A DNA stretch of 64,000 nucleotides from Neopestalotiopsis rosae (taxonomy: Eukaryota > Ascomycota > Sordariomycetes > Amphisphaeriales > Sporocadaceae): contig JALGAS010000004.1 of NCBI GenBank assembly GCA_023078685.1, forward strand, positions 3,782,001 to 3,846,000. Direction: 5' to 3'. A program made the position numbers and the translations under genes. The notes under the pieces are model-generated. The model was given only the letters and a program-made list of their open reading frames with translations. It had not been told where the DNA came from and made no database searches. Of the stretch, positions 10,721-21,381 are shown piece by piece; the stretch's first letter is position 1, and each line of letters opens with the position of its first letter.

Positions 10721-11898
10721 CAAGACGACGATGTCAGTCAACAGCAGCTGCAAAGTGTATGGTTGTTTGCTGCTTGCTAAGTCGCGTAGTGCTGTTCAAC
10801 AGGGGTGCTAAAACCTTTCATGTTTGCCTGGCACTCCAAGCTCGGAAGCGGTTGTTGGTTTGGTGGTGTACGGGAACATACGAAAAATGCACTAAAAGTC
10901 AGGTGAGCAGGTGCCAAGTAGCTCGTAGTACCCCGCCAAATGCGGCTCGGGCTTTGTCCGGGGCAGGAACCTGGGAACATTCCATCTCAGGTCTCGAGCT
11001 TCACCTTGGGAAACACGGCTTGTAATTCTAGTCTAGATGTCTTCATCTTCTTCTGATGTCTGGTAATGCGCTATTTTCAGGTATATCTATAGCAGCGTCA
11101 TAAGACGATTATACTTTCATGTACGCCGTAACTTAAGTGTAATGCAGCATACAGCTATGCACACTTACGTACTCTGTACATGGGCAGCACCAAGCACCTG
11201 GCACCAGTGTATATGTATGGATCTCAATGTACGTTCCGGTCCCTGCCGGAGAGTGCCGCTTCTACAAATTAGTTTGTAAAATTTAGCATAAAAAAAGGAA
11301 GAACTATACACTGAGTAATATCATCTGGCCGAATAGCAGAGAGTTCTGCCCTTACAGTAATTGTCAATATTCACGATCCAATAGACGTCGTTATGCCCCC
11401 ACCCGATTTTCTCTCGATATTGCCCATATTCGGAATCTGGAGTTCAACTCCACCATCTGGTATCTCGCCGGGTCGCATACACTTGCCAGGAAGGCCAATA
11501 GCTTCCACCGATACTCGGCTTAGCTGCAGTCAGCGGGGCACCAAATCGGCCTTTGACCCCACACGATTGTAGGAAATAATAGCAGCTATCATGTATCCGA
11601 ATCCTGCGATATCCTGGAAATATCTTGCCGACATGGATTCGTAGATACACTAGATACCTTATCTATTGGGTGTCTGTTATCTCCAAGGTGATACAAAGTT
11701 GTGTTTCCTTCGCTCATGTGGCAACTTAATTGTGAGACTATTCCCTTACTTCGTTTCCGTCTTTGTTTTTGGAAAGTCCGACTCACTTGGTCTTCTCTAG
11801 ATTTTCCTCCGTCAAACGGGATTCCAGCTAGTCCCCATCAACCACTTACACCTCCCAGGAACGTCTCAGCCAGCTGACATAGCTGACCACAACCTACA
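10721..11898. promoter_or_regulatory. Divergent intergenic region, YdeI-HTH gene and amine oxidase
   Basis: About 1.18 kb lies between two divergent starts. It is AT-rich from 11040 to 11760 with several short poly-A/T runs. I see no further gene, RNA or repeat; promoters of both flanking genes must lie here. Confidence 0.35.
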
Positions 11899-14312
11899 AT
11901 GGTGGTCTCCAGACATCCTCTGACCTCGTTGTCTGAGGAAGAAATCACTCTCTCGGCAAAGATCGTGCGCGCCTCTCAAGATGCCGGCACAAAATTTCTG
12001 TTCAAGGGCATCACCTTGCACGAACCGTCGAGAAAGGAGATGCAGCAGTACCGCAGCCAAGGGGCAGGCGGTACTTACACTCCGCCTCGAAAGGCTTGGG
12101 TGAACTATTACTTGACCGGAACGACATCCTTTTTCGAGGCCATTGTCAACTTGGAGGCGGGCAAGATTGAGAGTAGCGTCGAAGTCCCTGCACATTTCCA
12201 TGGTCCGGCCGACGAGTCGGAAATCATCATGGTTGAGAAGGTCGCCCTCGAAGATCCACGAGTCAAGGCCGAGATTGAGAAGCTTCAAGTGCCTGAAGGG
12301 ACCGTGATTGTCTGCGATCCATGGATCTGGTAAGCATGATCCACCCTGGCATAACTTGGTTGACGTATGTGCTCACTGTGATCAGGGGCGCTGATGGCGT
12401 TGCGGACGATGCTCGTCAATACCAGTGCTACATGTACATGCGTGACCCAAACAATTCAAAAGAAGTCGACAGCAATCACTATGCCTTCCCACTCAGTTTC
12501 TCACCTGTAAGCCTTCCATGCCCAGCCTGACGTTTTCCAGTTCATGTGGCACCTGTTCCTGGATGGAACACGATGACCACACCTTCTATGGTTGAGAACT
12601 ATGATTACCATCACAGGAGTTGACAATTTGATTTAGGTTGTCGACGCAACCACCATGGAAGTGACCAAGATAGATTATCTGCCTACGGGTGCAGGGCTAG
12701 AGACAAAGTCTACGCAACCATGGCGACCGGTCGCCGCCAATGAGTATATTCCGGAGCTCAACGAGCAGAGGGCCGATCTCAAGCCACTGCGCGTGGTCCA
12801 GCCCGAGGGCGCTTCTTTCACCCTCGAAGGAGACACCATCAAGTGGCAAAAGTGGGAGATGCGCACTAGCTTCAACTTCCGAGAGGGTATGGTCCTCCAC
12901 GAGGTATCGTACGACGGCCGACCACTCTTTTACCGCGTGTCGCTGAGCGACATGACGATACCGTACGCCGACCCTCGCGCGCCCTTTCACAAGAAGCAGG
13001 CCTTTGACCTGGGTGACGTCGGCGCCGGTATCATGGCCAACGACCTCAAGCTGGGCTGCGACTGCCTTGGCGCCATTGCCTACAAGGATGGCCTCGTCGC
13101 AGACCACAACGGCTGCCCCGTAGTCAAGCCCAACGCCATGTGCATCCACGAGCAGGACGCCGGCATACTGTGGAAGCACACAAACTACCGCAGTGGCCGT
13201 CCCGTCGTCGTGCGGCGCCGCGAGCTCGTCATCCAGAGCATCATCACCGTGGCCAACTATGAGTACATCCTGGCCTACATCTTTGACCAGGCCGGCGAAA
13301 TGTCCTACGAAGTCCGCGCCTCGGGCATCCTGTCGACCCAGCCCATTGACGCCGGTGTCGACGTACCCTACGGAACCGTGGTGCACGACGGTGTCCTGGG
13401 CGCATACCACCAGCACATTCTCTCACTCCGCGTCGACCCCGAGCTCGACGGCGACCGGGGCAATAGCCTCGTCTACGAGGAGACGAGCGCCCTGCCGCGC
13501 CACGCCGAGAACAACCCCCACGGCAACGGCTACGTGGCCAAGCGCACCACCCTGGAAAAGTCTGGCGGCTACGACCTCGAGTCCAAGAAGAACCGGGTCT
13601 TTATGATTGAGAACCCCAACAAGAAGAACCCTGTCAATGGAAAGAACGTTGCCTACAAGATGCACATCCCTCCTGTGCAGCCTCTGCTTGCCGAAGAGAA
13701 CTCGTTCCACTACAAGAGAGCCGAGTAAGTTTTGGCCCCCATAGACTTTGCTTGATGAAGGATGTGGCCTTGATCGTGATGTAGTAGTGCTGACTCATTC
13801 ATGATAGCTTCGCCGATCACTCAGTATACGTCACCAAGTACCAGGAAGGGGAGTTGTTCGCGGGTGGCCAGTACACGAACCAGAACAAGCACACTTCGGG
13901 AGTGCGAAAATGGGCAGCGCGCAATGACGACATTACAAACGAAGATATTGTCGTTTGGGTGCAGTTTGGTCTCCAACACGTGCCGAGAATTGAGGATTTC
14001 CCCGTCATGTCAGTGGTCTTCCCCCACTAACCCCCAACGAACATTCGTGATCATGTACAACATGCTGACAAGCTCAAAACAGGCCAGCCGAGATTGTCAA
14101 GGTTTCCTTCAAGCCCGCCAACTTCTTCACGCGTAACCCTGCCATAGATGTGCCCCAGTCCACGTAAGTTATGGAAACTCCAACTAGAACTTTGATTGCC
14201 AATTTACTAACACTTGAATAGTCAGGAGTTCAACAAGTCCGTCTTACTCAACGGCCACCAGAACGGAACAAAGGAAACGAATGGCAATGGAGAGTGCAAC
14301 TCTTGTCACTAG
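11899..14312 (+). CDS. Copper-containing (topaquinone) amine oxidase
   Basis: This enzyme oxidises primary amines to aldehydes with release of ammonia and hydrogen peroxide. Six exons (11899-12329, 12386-12506, 12637-13724, 13808-14008, 14083-14163, 14222-14312) give 670 residues, the usual length. The cofactor motif NYEY places the self-processed topaquinone tyrosine at residue 392. Asp308, in FDLGDVGAG, sits 84 residues earlier, as expected for the catalytic base. Copper ligands are His442 and His444 (YHQH) and His604 in LQHVPRIEDFPVMP. There is no signal peptide, and the C terminus (CNSCH) lacks an SKL-type peroxisomal signal, although many fungal relatives are peroxisomal. Adjacent carriers and oxygenases fit use of amines as nitrogen or carbon sources. 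The substrate (monoamine, phenethylamine or other) cannot be told. All phases close. Confidence 0.95.
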
Positions 14313-14673
14313 ACACTTCCAAAGCAACGGGTTCATGTACATGGCGAAAGTTTTGTCACAATGAATGATTCAGATGCTGAGCGAAGATGCGGTCATGAAT
14401 TTAGATTGATCTGTCGTTCCACATGGGTGAAATCTCCTGGCTGTGCCGATGAACGATGTTGTCGTTCAGTTCCCCCGCTCCTTCGTGATCAACTAGCCAG
14501 CTTGCTTTTGAATCCGAGAGGATAATTCGTAAATGCATATATTGTTCTCCCAGGAACAAGTTTTAAAATCAATTCCCAGAAAGCTCCCGAGCATTGTGAC
14601 CTCGAGCCCACCATCAAAAGCCCAGAAATGGGTCAAACGTGGCAACGGACACGTTCCTGGTGGCCAGGCCCAT
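14313..14673. other. Convergent 3' region
   Basis: 360 bases lie between the amine oxidase stop and the stop of the small secreted protein on the other strand. It looks like 3' UTR; no gene is seen. Confidence 0.4.
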
Positions 14674-14913
14674 TCATCGGCCAAGACCACCCAGTCCGAT
14701 TCCACCCAGCAGGCTGCTCAAGACATCCCTGGGTCCAGCCTTGCCGTCGCTATCACCTGTCGCGTCTGTGTCCAATTGGCCCTGAAGCTGCTCCAGGCCG
14801 GGCTGCGCGTCCTTGCCGACCTCTTTAATCACGTCTCCGGCGAGCGGTAGACTGTCTAGGGACTGCGGAGCGGCGGTGGCGGCGAGGAGGGCGAGCATGG
14901 AGGGAAACTTCAT
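14674..14913 (-). CDS. Small secreted protein, hypothetical
   Basis: This is a 79-residue ORF starting MKFPSMLALLAATAAPQS, a credible signal peptide with a short basic N-region, a hydrophobic core and an Ala-rich cleavage zone. The mature part is acidic and Gly-rich and ends GGIGLGGLGR. It has no cysteines, so it is not a typical disulfide-rich effector. I chose this ATG because the frame upstream is low-complexity T-rich sequence in the sense direction, typical of a leader, although it stays open. No family is recognised. The length and composition are compatible with a small extracellular or cell-wall-associated protein. It could also be a chance ORF. Confidence 0.45.
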   Translation of the reverse strand: MKFPSMLALLAATAAPQSLDSLPLAGDVIKEVGKDAQPGLEQLQGQLDTDATGDSDGKAGPRDVLSSLLGGIGLGGLGR

Positions 14914-15442
14914 CTTGTCAAAATGGAAGAGGAAGTAAGATAGAAGAAAAATTGGTGGTATCGTAGTAGAATGGTAAAAAAAAAAGATGTAAAAAAAGAG
15001 AATGGGCAGGTAGTTGAGCCGCCGAGAATGATTGAGTGAGATGCTGCGAAATCCAATGGTCGCCATGGCCTGATATTGTTGCCATGTTTTATAGGAACGT
15101 AGCAGTAGTCCATGATCCTCCCTGCGTACCATGGTAATAGAACAGAAATTGGCCACCGAAAGACAACGTTGCCCTGCGGCGCATGTGATCGGCAATAAAA
15201 GCAGTCGCGGACGGAATGTACCGTGTTGATCGCAACAAGTAAACATTCTCCCCAGTGCCGGGGATGAGGGTGGTCATGACCGCAGACATGCCAAGGTCGC
15301 AATACGCTATTTGTCGTTTTCCCCCTCCCTCCCTTTGGATCGTCGCACATCAAAATTTCGTAACTGAGAAGGAATTTTTTTCATGCGACTCGCGCATATA
15401 TATATGGCAAAAAAAGAATTGCCAAACCAAGATAAAGAATCA
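14914..15442. other. Intergenic between two minus-strand small genes
   Basis: 530 bases hold the promoter side of the small secreted protein, with a long homopurine/A-rich tract at about 14925-15000 (pyrimidine-rich on the coding strand), and the 3' side of the next small gene. Nothing else is supported. Confidence 0.4.
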
Positions 15443-15847
15443 TCACGACTTGACCACGACAGGCTTGGGCGCACCAATCTGCGCCGTAGTAATCTTGGGT
15501 CCCCCTCCCCCGGCACCTCCCTTCTTGCCACCAGGCTTGTAGACGGGAATCTTGTCGCGGCGCTCCATCTCCTTGCGCTTCTCCTTGAGGGCCTTGAGCA
15601 CGTCGTCGTTGCCCGAGCTGCCGTACTTGCACTCCCACACGACCCACGAGATGCCGACAAAGATGACGGGGCACATGATGAAGATGGCGATCCAGAACGC
15701 CAGCGACTTGCCCGACGGCGGCCAGGCGAACTGCTCGCCCCAGTTGATGCTTGTCGTCGTGGCCGTGGACGCCGCGGTTGTGGTCGTGGCCCGCAGGGCT
15801 AGAGATGCTGTGCGCTTGAGGAGCGAAGTTGTGCTGGTTGGGGCCAT
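15443..15847 (-). CDS. Small single-pass membrane protein, hypothetical
   Basis: This 134-residue single-exon protein starts at an ATG preceded by an A-rich leader. Residues 1-35 are Ser/Thr/Ala-rich with scattered basic residues, resembling a mitochondrial or membrane presequence. One strong membrane segment follows (LAFWIAIFIMCPVIFVGISW), then a charged helix (KALKEKRKEMERRDK) and a Gly/Lys-rich tail (KPGGKKGGAGGGG). It is GC-rich with coding-like codon use in contrast to its AT-rich flanks, which supports a real gene. No family is recognised; similar small fungal membrane proteins are annotated only as hypothetical. Confidence 0.6.
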   Translation of the reverse strand: MAPTSTTSLLKRTASLALRATTTTAASTATTTSINWGEQFAWPPSGKSLAFWIAIFIMCPVIFVGISWVVWECKYGSSGNDDVLKALKEKRKEMERRDKIPVYKPGGKKGGAGGGGPKITTAQIGAPKPVVVKS

Positions 15848-16837
15848 TTTTTGGTTACTTGTATTGTGTATTGTGCATATATCGGTACTTCGTGTATGTG
15901 TGTGTAAAGAGCGGGTATTTTTCTTTTCAAAAGAAAGTAGTTAATCAAGATCAAACCAAAGGTGAACCAAGCTGAATCGAACCAGAAAAAAATGAGGGAC
16001 TGAACAAATGAGTGAATGGAAACGCAGTAAGAATATGCGTGATGCAACGTCGTCGCAATGAGAAAGAGAAAGAGAACAAAAGGGTATCAGGGTGAATACA
16101 CAAGTAGAAAGATTGTAGATGTTGCTGCTCTGCAATGCAATACGTAGGTAGGTAGAAAAAGACGGTTGACCTATTACGCGCGGCTTTTGGTGCGTGTAAG
16201 TGGTTCGCAGAGGGCTAGGTTAGTTGATATGTCTGATACAAGTCAATTGAATTAAGGGTCGTCGCTTGAAATGTCGCTTGACCTTCCACTTTCGGGGTTT
16301 CAGACTAGGGGGGGAGGGGGGTAATAGCATGTAATATGGGGGTGGCTGTGGCTGATGACGCTCTTGTATCAGCTTCAAAAACGTCTGATTTAAAACAATG
16401 CCAAAGAAATCATGGCGCAGTTGCGACAAAGGAGAAATTGGGCCATGGAGATAAAGAGAAACTTCACTTGTTGGTCTCTGCTTGTTTGCGATGCTGAATG
16501 TTGGCGCGCAGATTCCCCCGATTGTGATTGTCAGCGAGGCCGTTATTGAAGTGGTGGCTTTCGTAGATCGCGCTGGTGTGAAACAAAGAGCCATGCCCAC
16601 TACCTGGTCAATTCGTCACAACTCCAACAATTATTACATGGTCACCAGCATGGATCAGAAGCAAAATTCCCCGCTGCATGGTATCAAAGAGATACTGTAA
16701 TGGATCATGATTAACATTAATATTGAAATGTCAGCCAACGCGACTTTTGTTTCTTTTTTCCCAGGTGGTGCCAATTGCAATTCCCCTTCGTTATATGTAA
16801 GTCGCATCAGCCGCAGACAGCCCAATCTTTAGTGCAC
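15848..16837. other. Intergenic, promoter of small membrane gene
   Basis: Nearly 1 kb of AT-rich sequence, with a G-run at about 16310-16322 and pyrimidine tracts on the minus strand, lies upstream of the small membrane protein and downstream of the MFS gene. No ORF here has family motifs. Confidence 0.4.
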
Positions 16838-18620
16838 CTAGTACTGAAAGCGGAAATCAAGACGCTTGTTTCCATCCTTTTCGCGCGCCTCTTGATCATT
16901 CTGGTAAGCTGCCCTCTCCTCGAGCGACATTTGGCTCCAGATCTTCTCTTTTTGCTTGTTCAGGTAGATCAAGTACTGTCGCTGGGCCAGGAAAGTGACC
17001 AAGGCGAGCGCGCAAATCGAGATGCACACCTTGTTGCCCGTCTTGTAGTATGGCGCGTCCCAGGAGCGGTAGATTTGGTTGCCGACCACGGAGCCGATTT
17101 GCACAATGACGTTGTATGTCGCCGCCGTGATGGCTCTCTTCTTGACGTCAAACGAGTTCTCCGATAGCCACGAGGCGACGAGCGGGTGGAAGTACGGGTA
17201 GCCGGACGCCAGCGTGATGAGCGAGAAACGGGCCCAGTCGCGGCCGCCGTCGGGAATCGTGAGCAGCGCCGTGAGAATGGGCAGCAGCCAGAACTCGCCA
17301 ATGAAGCAGTGGAAGGCGCGCTCGTTGAAGTAGTTGCTGCTATAGGCCAGCGCCAGCATGGTGATGATCTGAAGACCGGCAGACGGGGCAGTGAGCATGT
17401 TGGAGGCAAAAGTCGAGAATCCAATGCGCCTCAGAGTCAAAGTGAGATACGCCTGAACCGGAGTCGCTGGGATGTAGGCAATGAGACCGATAAAGTAGAG
17501 ACCCCACATGGACTTGTCCGACCAAGCGGCCTTGATGTCCTTCCAGGTAGCCGGTTCCTTGACGGCGGTCAGTCCCTTGGCGGGATCATCTCGCAAGACA
17601 CGCTGTCCATGTTAGCTTTGGTCAAATCTTTCGGGACTGTACAAGAGCCAAACTCACGTTGATCATGATAATCTCCTCCTTCTCGGTGTACCAAGGGCTT
17701 CGGCACAAGACGGACGTTGTCTGAGTGGGCGAGAGAGGAAGATAGAGGAGCGATGTAACACCGAGGACAACGGTAAGAAGTCCCTCCAGCAAAAAGAGCC
17801 AGAACCAGCCTGGTCTACCGCCGATTCCTCGCATCTCCAGGATACCAGCAGCCAGCAGAGCCGAGATCACTCGGGCAATGTTGAGGGTCGACCAAAAGGC
17901 AGCCAAGCGAGTCGAGAGCTCCCTACTGGTATAGAAATAGGTGGCCATGAGAATGGCACCGGGAATGAAACCACCCTCGCAGAGACCGATCAAGGCGCGA
18001 GTGACGTAGAAGCCGGCGCGGTTGACGATGAAGCACTGAGCCCAGGAAACCATGCCCCAGGCAATCATCATCGAAGGGAGGATGAACTTGAAACCATATC
18101 GCTTCGTCAAGAACTGTACGGGGAATTCGGCACCCAAGAAGCACATGAGTTGGATTGTGTTTCCCTGTATAACCCATTAACTTTACGCCCTTGGCAATTG
18201 ATTGGCAGCTATATAGCCCAGACTTGACGTGTACTCACATTATTGTAGTCATCAGATGTAATGTTCAGATCTTTCAAAAAGTTATCGGCCAGCGCATTGG
18301 ACAAGTTTCCTCGATCCAATTGAAGTCCAAAAAACTAGACTCGTCGTCAGTGGTTGGAATCCAGGCAAGGAGACGAGGTCAAGACTCACCATAACACACA
18401 GCCAACCGAGGAGTCTGATGTCGGTTTTGCGGACAACTCTCTTCTCCTCGGCGGCGGACCAGGTGGCGTACGGGTCGAATCGATGTCCACCCTCGTAGCT
18501 CTCGTGAGGCCGGATAGAAAGGTGAATATTCTCACGACCGACCTCGACGGTGCCCTTGTCTGGCTCGCTGTGGAACGTGGCCGCCGACTTGGAGCCTCTC
18601 TCGATGTCGTCGGAGCCCAT
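16838..18620 (-). CDS. MFS transporter, allantoate permease (Dal5-like) family
   Basis: This is an anion:cation symporter of the MFS, the family of yeast Dal5 (allantoate, ureidosuccinate), Tna1 (nicotinate) and related carboxylate carriers. Four exons (18390-18620, 18239-18334, 17658-18164, 16838-17602) encode 532 residues, and all junctions are in phase. The first helix spans intron 1 (LLGWLCVM then [17 protein letters not shown]), the typical family opening. Then come [18 protein letters not shown] and the loop region [16 protein letters not shown], a hallmark of Dal5-type carriers. The C-terminal tail is charged ([22 protein letters not shown]). It is divergent from the TauD-type dioxygenase at 19635, so the carrier may bring in that enzyme's substrate (inference). 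Substrate specificity cannot be read from the sequence. Confidence 0.92.
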
Positions 18621-19634
18621 GATGTCAAGCTTTTCTTTTTATGATCGGCTAAACAGGATGGTAGTAGTGAGGGCAGTCCAGTGTGTGTGTGTGTCCTCAA
18701 AATGACTCCCTTTGGTGATCTGCACGAACCGCGCTATCGAGTCGAACGAGCTGGGACGTTGGAAAGCTGATCAGTCGGAAGTGGCAGGTAGCAAGTCATT
18801 CGACGAACTTATATTATCCGGTCACAGGTTGCCAACAGAGTTCAGGCCCAGAAATTAGACTATGTTCATGGCGGGACACGCGTTTGGGACTCCTCTGATT
18901 CGCCCGAGCTATCTTGGCTATTGGACCATAGATCCCTGGGCTTGCCTGCTGGGAAAGGATATAACGACATACAAAGACACCGCCGAGAATTTGTCCAGAC
19001 ATGCACGCTTGCAGTCAGCCACCATGTGAAGACCATTACAAACTAGGACACCGTTCGAGAAACTCAGTTGTCGTGACCGAGGCCACGCGATGGCACGGTA
19101 CTCCTGTACGTGCCGTGGTAGCGTATCCGACTCTCGAACCGACGCAACCACCTCGAACTGGAACTGCATCTCCGCTAGCGCTATAGACGACTAGGTTGGT
19201 GATTCGCCATATGCGGCAGGCTACTGGGTAGCTAGTCGGCCACGTTCCCGGAATGCGGGGTTGACTGGAGAAATTCTCGGAGACTCGAGCGGTTGCACCA
19301 TTGCGGATACTGATGTCGTCTTCCGAATCGGGCCATGGTCGCTGCGAGGTAAGGACCTGGGAATTCAGATATTAAGCCCATTGCCCTGGGGGGGTCCTGT
19401 TGAGGCGCCGCCCATGCCATCATATCGATAATCCTGGGTTCGGTGAGCGAGACAACGACTGGCTTACCAAAAGAGAGTTACCATCAATCACGCAATCTTA
19501 GCGCTTGATTCGCAATATTATCCCAGCTTCACTTTGATACCGCCTCTGTGCATTATTTACACATACCTAGACATCAGATCATACAATTGTGCATACGATA
19601 TCCCATTCGAGTTACCGTCTTCTCCAAATCCAAA
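18621..19634. promoter_or_regulatory. Divergent promoter of MFS carrier and TauD dioxygenase
   Basis: About 1 kb lies between two divergent starts. A (GT)7 run at 18681-18694 lies in the MFS 5' leader. Short ORFs between 18814 and 19423 show no protein-family features. Both promoters must be here, which allows shared control. Confidence 0.4.
18681..18694. repeat. (GT)7 microsatellite
   Basis: A GT dinucleotide run within the 5' leader of the MFS gene. Confidence 0.8.
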
Positions 19635-20855
19635 ATGCCTTCCCTTAGCACAGATGCAGCCCTAGGCTTCAACATCGTTGGAGGCCATGCAGAATCCCGG
19701 ACTCGGCTGAGCCAGCCGCTGGTCTATTCCGGTACTCTGGATAGCTTCCAGCAGAACGATATCACGCCCGTGATTGGTCGTGAATATTTTGGCCTGCAGG
19801 TTCGCGATCTGCTTGCATGGGATGATCAGCACATCAAGGATCTTGCCGTGACGAGTAAGTAAACCCTGCCCAAGACTCTCCAAAAATATGATCAAAAGTT
19901 CAAATATGGACGAACAAACCAAAGACTAATACGTTTTATCGATTTATAGTCTCTTCGAGGGGCGTCGTCTTCCTGCGTGACCAAGATGTGACACCTCTTG
20001 AGATGAAGGATTTCATGGTCCGACTCTCTACCCTGGCCGGAGCCCCGTCGTCCTCCGGCTTACACATCCACCCCCTGACCGAAGAGGGTAGTGAGCTCGG
20101 TGACCAGATTTCTGTCATCTCGAGCGAAAAGCAGAAGAAGGGAGGCGGTCTCACCCATGTCTTGAGCGATGTCAGCCGCTTCGCATCCACTGGATGGCAC
20201 AGTGACATTACCTTTGAAAAGGTTCCGTCGGACTATGCCATGCTCAAGATCCACACACTTCCCAAGACAGGTGGTGACACGGTATGTGCATACTCTGTCG
20301 CACTGGGAAAATTGAACATGATTGCTGACTCATCCTTCTTTATAGCTCTGGGCGTCCGGCTATGAGATTTACGATCGTCTCTCGGAGCCGATGAAGAAGT
20401 TTTTGGAGGGCCTTACCGCCACACACGACGCCAACTTCTTCCACGACGAGGCTGAGAGGCTCGGCAACCCTCTGCGAAAGGGCATCCGCGGCTCACCTCT
20501 CAATGAGGGCAGTGACCTCAAGGCCGTGCATCCCGTCATCAGAACCAACCCCGTTACCGGCTGGAAGAGCGTGTACGTCAACAAGGGCTTCACCAAGCGT
20601 ATCAATGGCGTGACCAAGGACGAGTCGGACATCCTCATTGCCTATCTCTTGAACCTCGTCACACAGAACCACGATGCTCAGGTACGCTTCAAGTGGAATA
20701 AGAATGACCTGGCCATTTGGGACAACAGGTCAACCTTCCACTGCGCAACATATGATTATGATGCAGCTCGAGCTGGAGACCGTGTGTGCAGCTTGGGTGA
20801 AGCACCCTATCTCGACCTAGAGAGCATGAGCCGCAGGACTGCGCTTGATGAGTAA
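19635..20855 (+). CDS. TauD/TfdA-type 2-oxoglutarate-dependent dioxygenase
   Basis: This is a 353-residue Fe(II)/2-oxoglutarate dioxygenase of the TauD (taurine/sulfonate) superfamily, made from exons 19635-19854, 19950-20281 and 20346-20855. The iron triad is HxD in TGWHSD (His157, Asp159) and the distal His316 in WDNRSTFHCATYDY, followed by an Arg-containing strand for co-substrate binding. The N-terminal part GRGVVFLRDQ-like core (SSRGVVFLRDQ) and VYSGTL...REYFGLQV are usual for the fungal branch. Family members desulfonate taurine, open alkyl sulfates or hydroxylate 2,4-D-like and xanthine-like compounds, so the substrate is open. It is head-to-head with a Dal5-type MFS carrier, a common fungal pairing for uptake and oxidation of an organosulfonate or organic anion. 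It could also serve a biosynthetic pathway. Confidence 0.92.
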
Positions 20856-21381
20856 CGAAGTATGATTTGGAAATATTGATGTATGAGTTTAGCGAAATTT
20901 TGAAACTTTTTATTGTCCTTCAGACTTCTGCAGTGCAATGCTTAATCCTGCAGTGCCACGCTGACTCCTGCCCCAACTGTTAGCACTAACCTTAGCATCT
21001 AGCAAGCTTTGGTCAATTTAGATCAGATCATTGATAAGTGCCGACCCCGCTCACCTGCACTGCCGCGTTTCTGTGAGCCACAAGGAGCATACATGACCGA
21101 CAAGCTGCATATAGTGGATAGCTTGGACGGCAGTTCATGAGCTCCATTGAGATCTGTCACATTGTGGTAGGACGTCGGATCATGAAATCAACTGGATGTG
21201 GTTCCTTCTCCGTACAAATCCTTGGCCGCGGCCCGCTGATAGACGGTGGTCCGGGTGGGGGTTTCCAGACGATCAGAGCGTCCCGTTACCTGGGAATACG
21301 ATGGCAGCACAAACCATTGTCCATCAATCATGCCCTTCACGGAATCGTGCTTTACAGTCTTTAGAAAACGATTGATCGATC
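20856..21381. other. Intergenic upstream of FAD monooxygenase
   Basis: 526 bases separate two genes on the same strand. Near 20935-20965 two short near-copies of CTGCAGTGC occur. I see no gene. Confidence 0.4.

Noticed and set aside
12697..13416. 239-codon minus-strand ORF over the amine oxidase
   Set aside because: Antisense to conserved amine oxidase exons; composition is that of a shadow frame.
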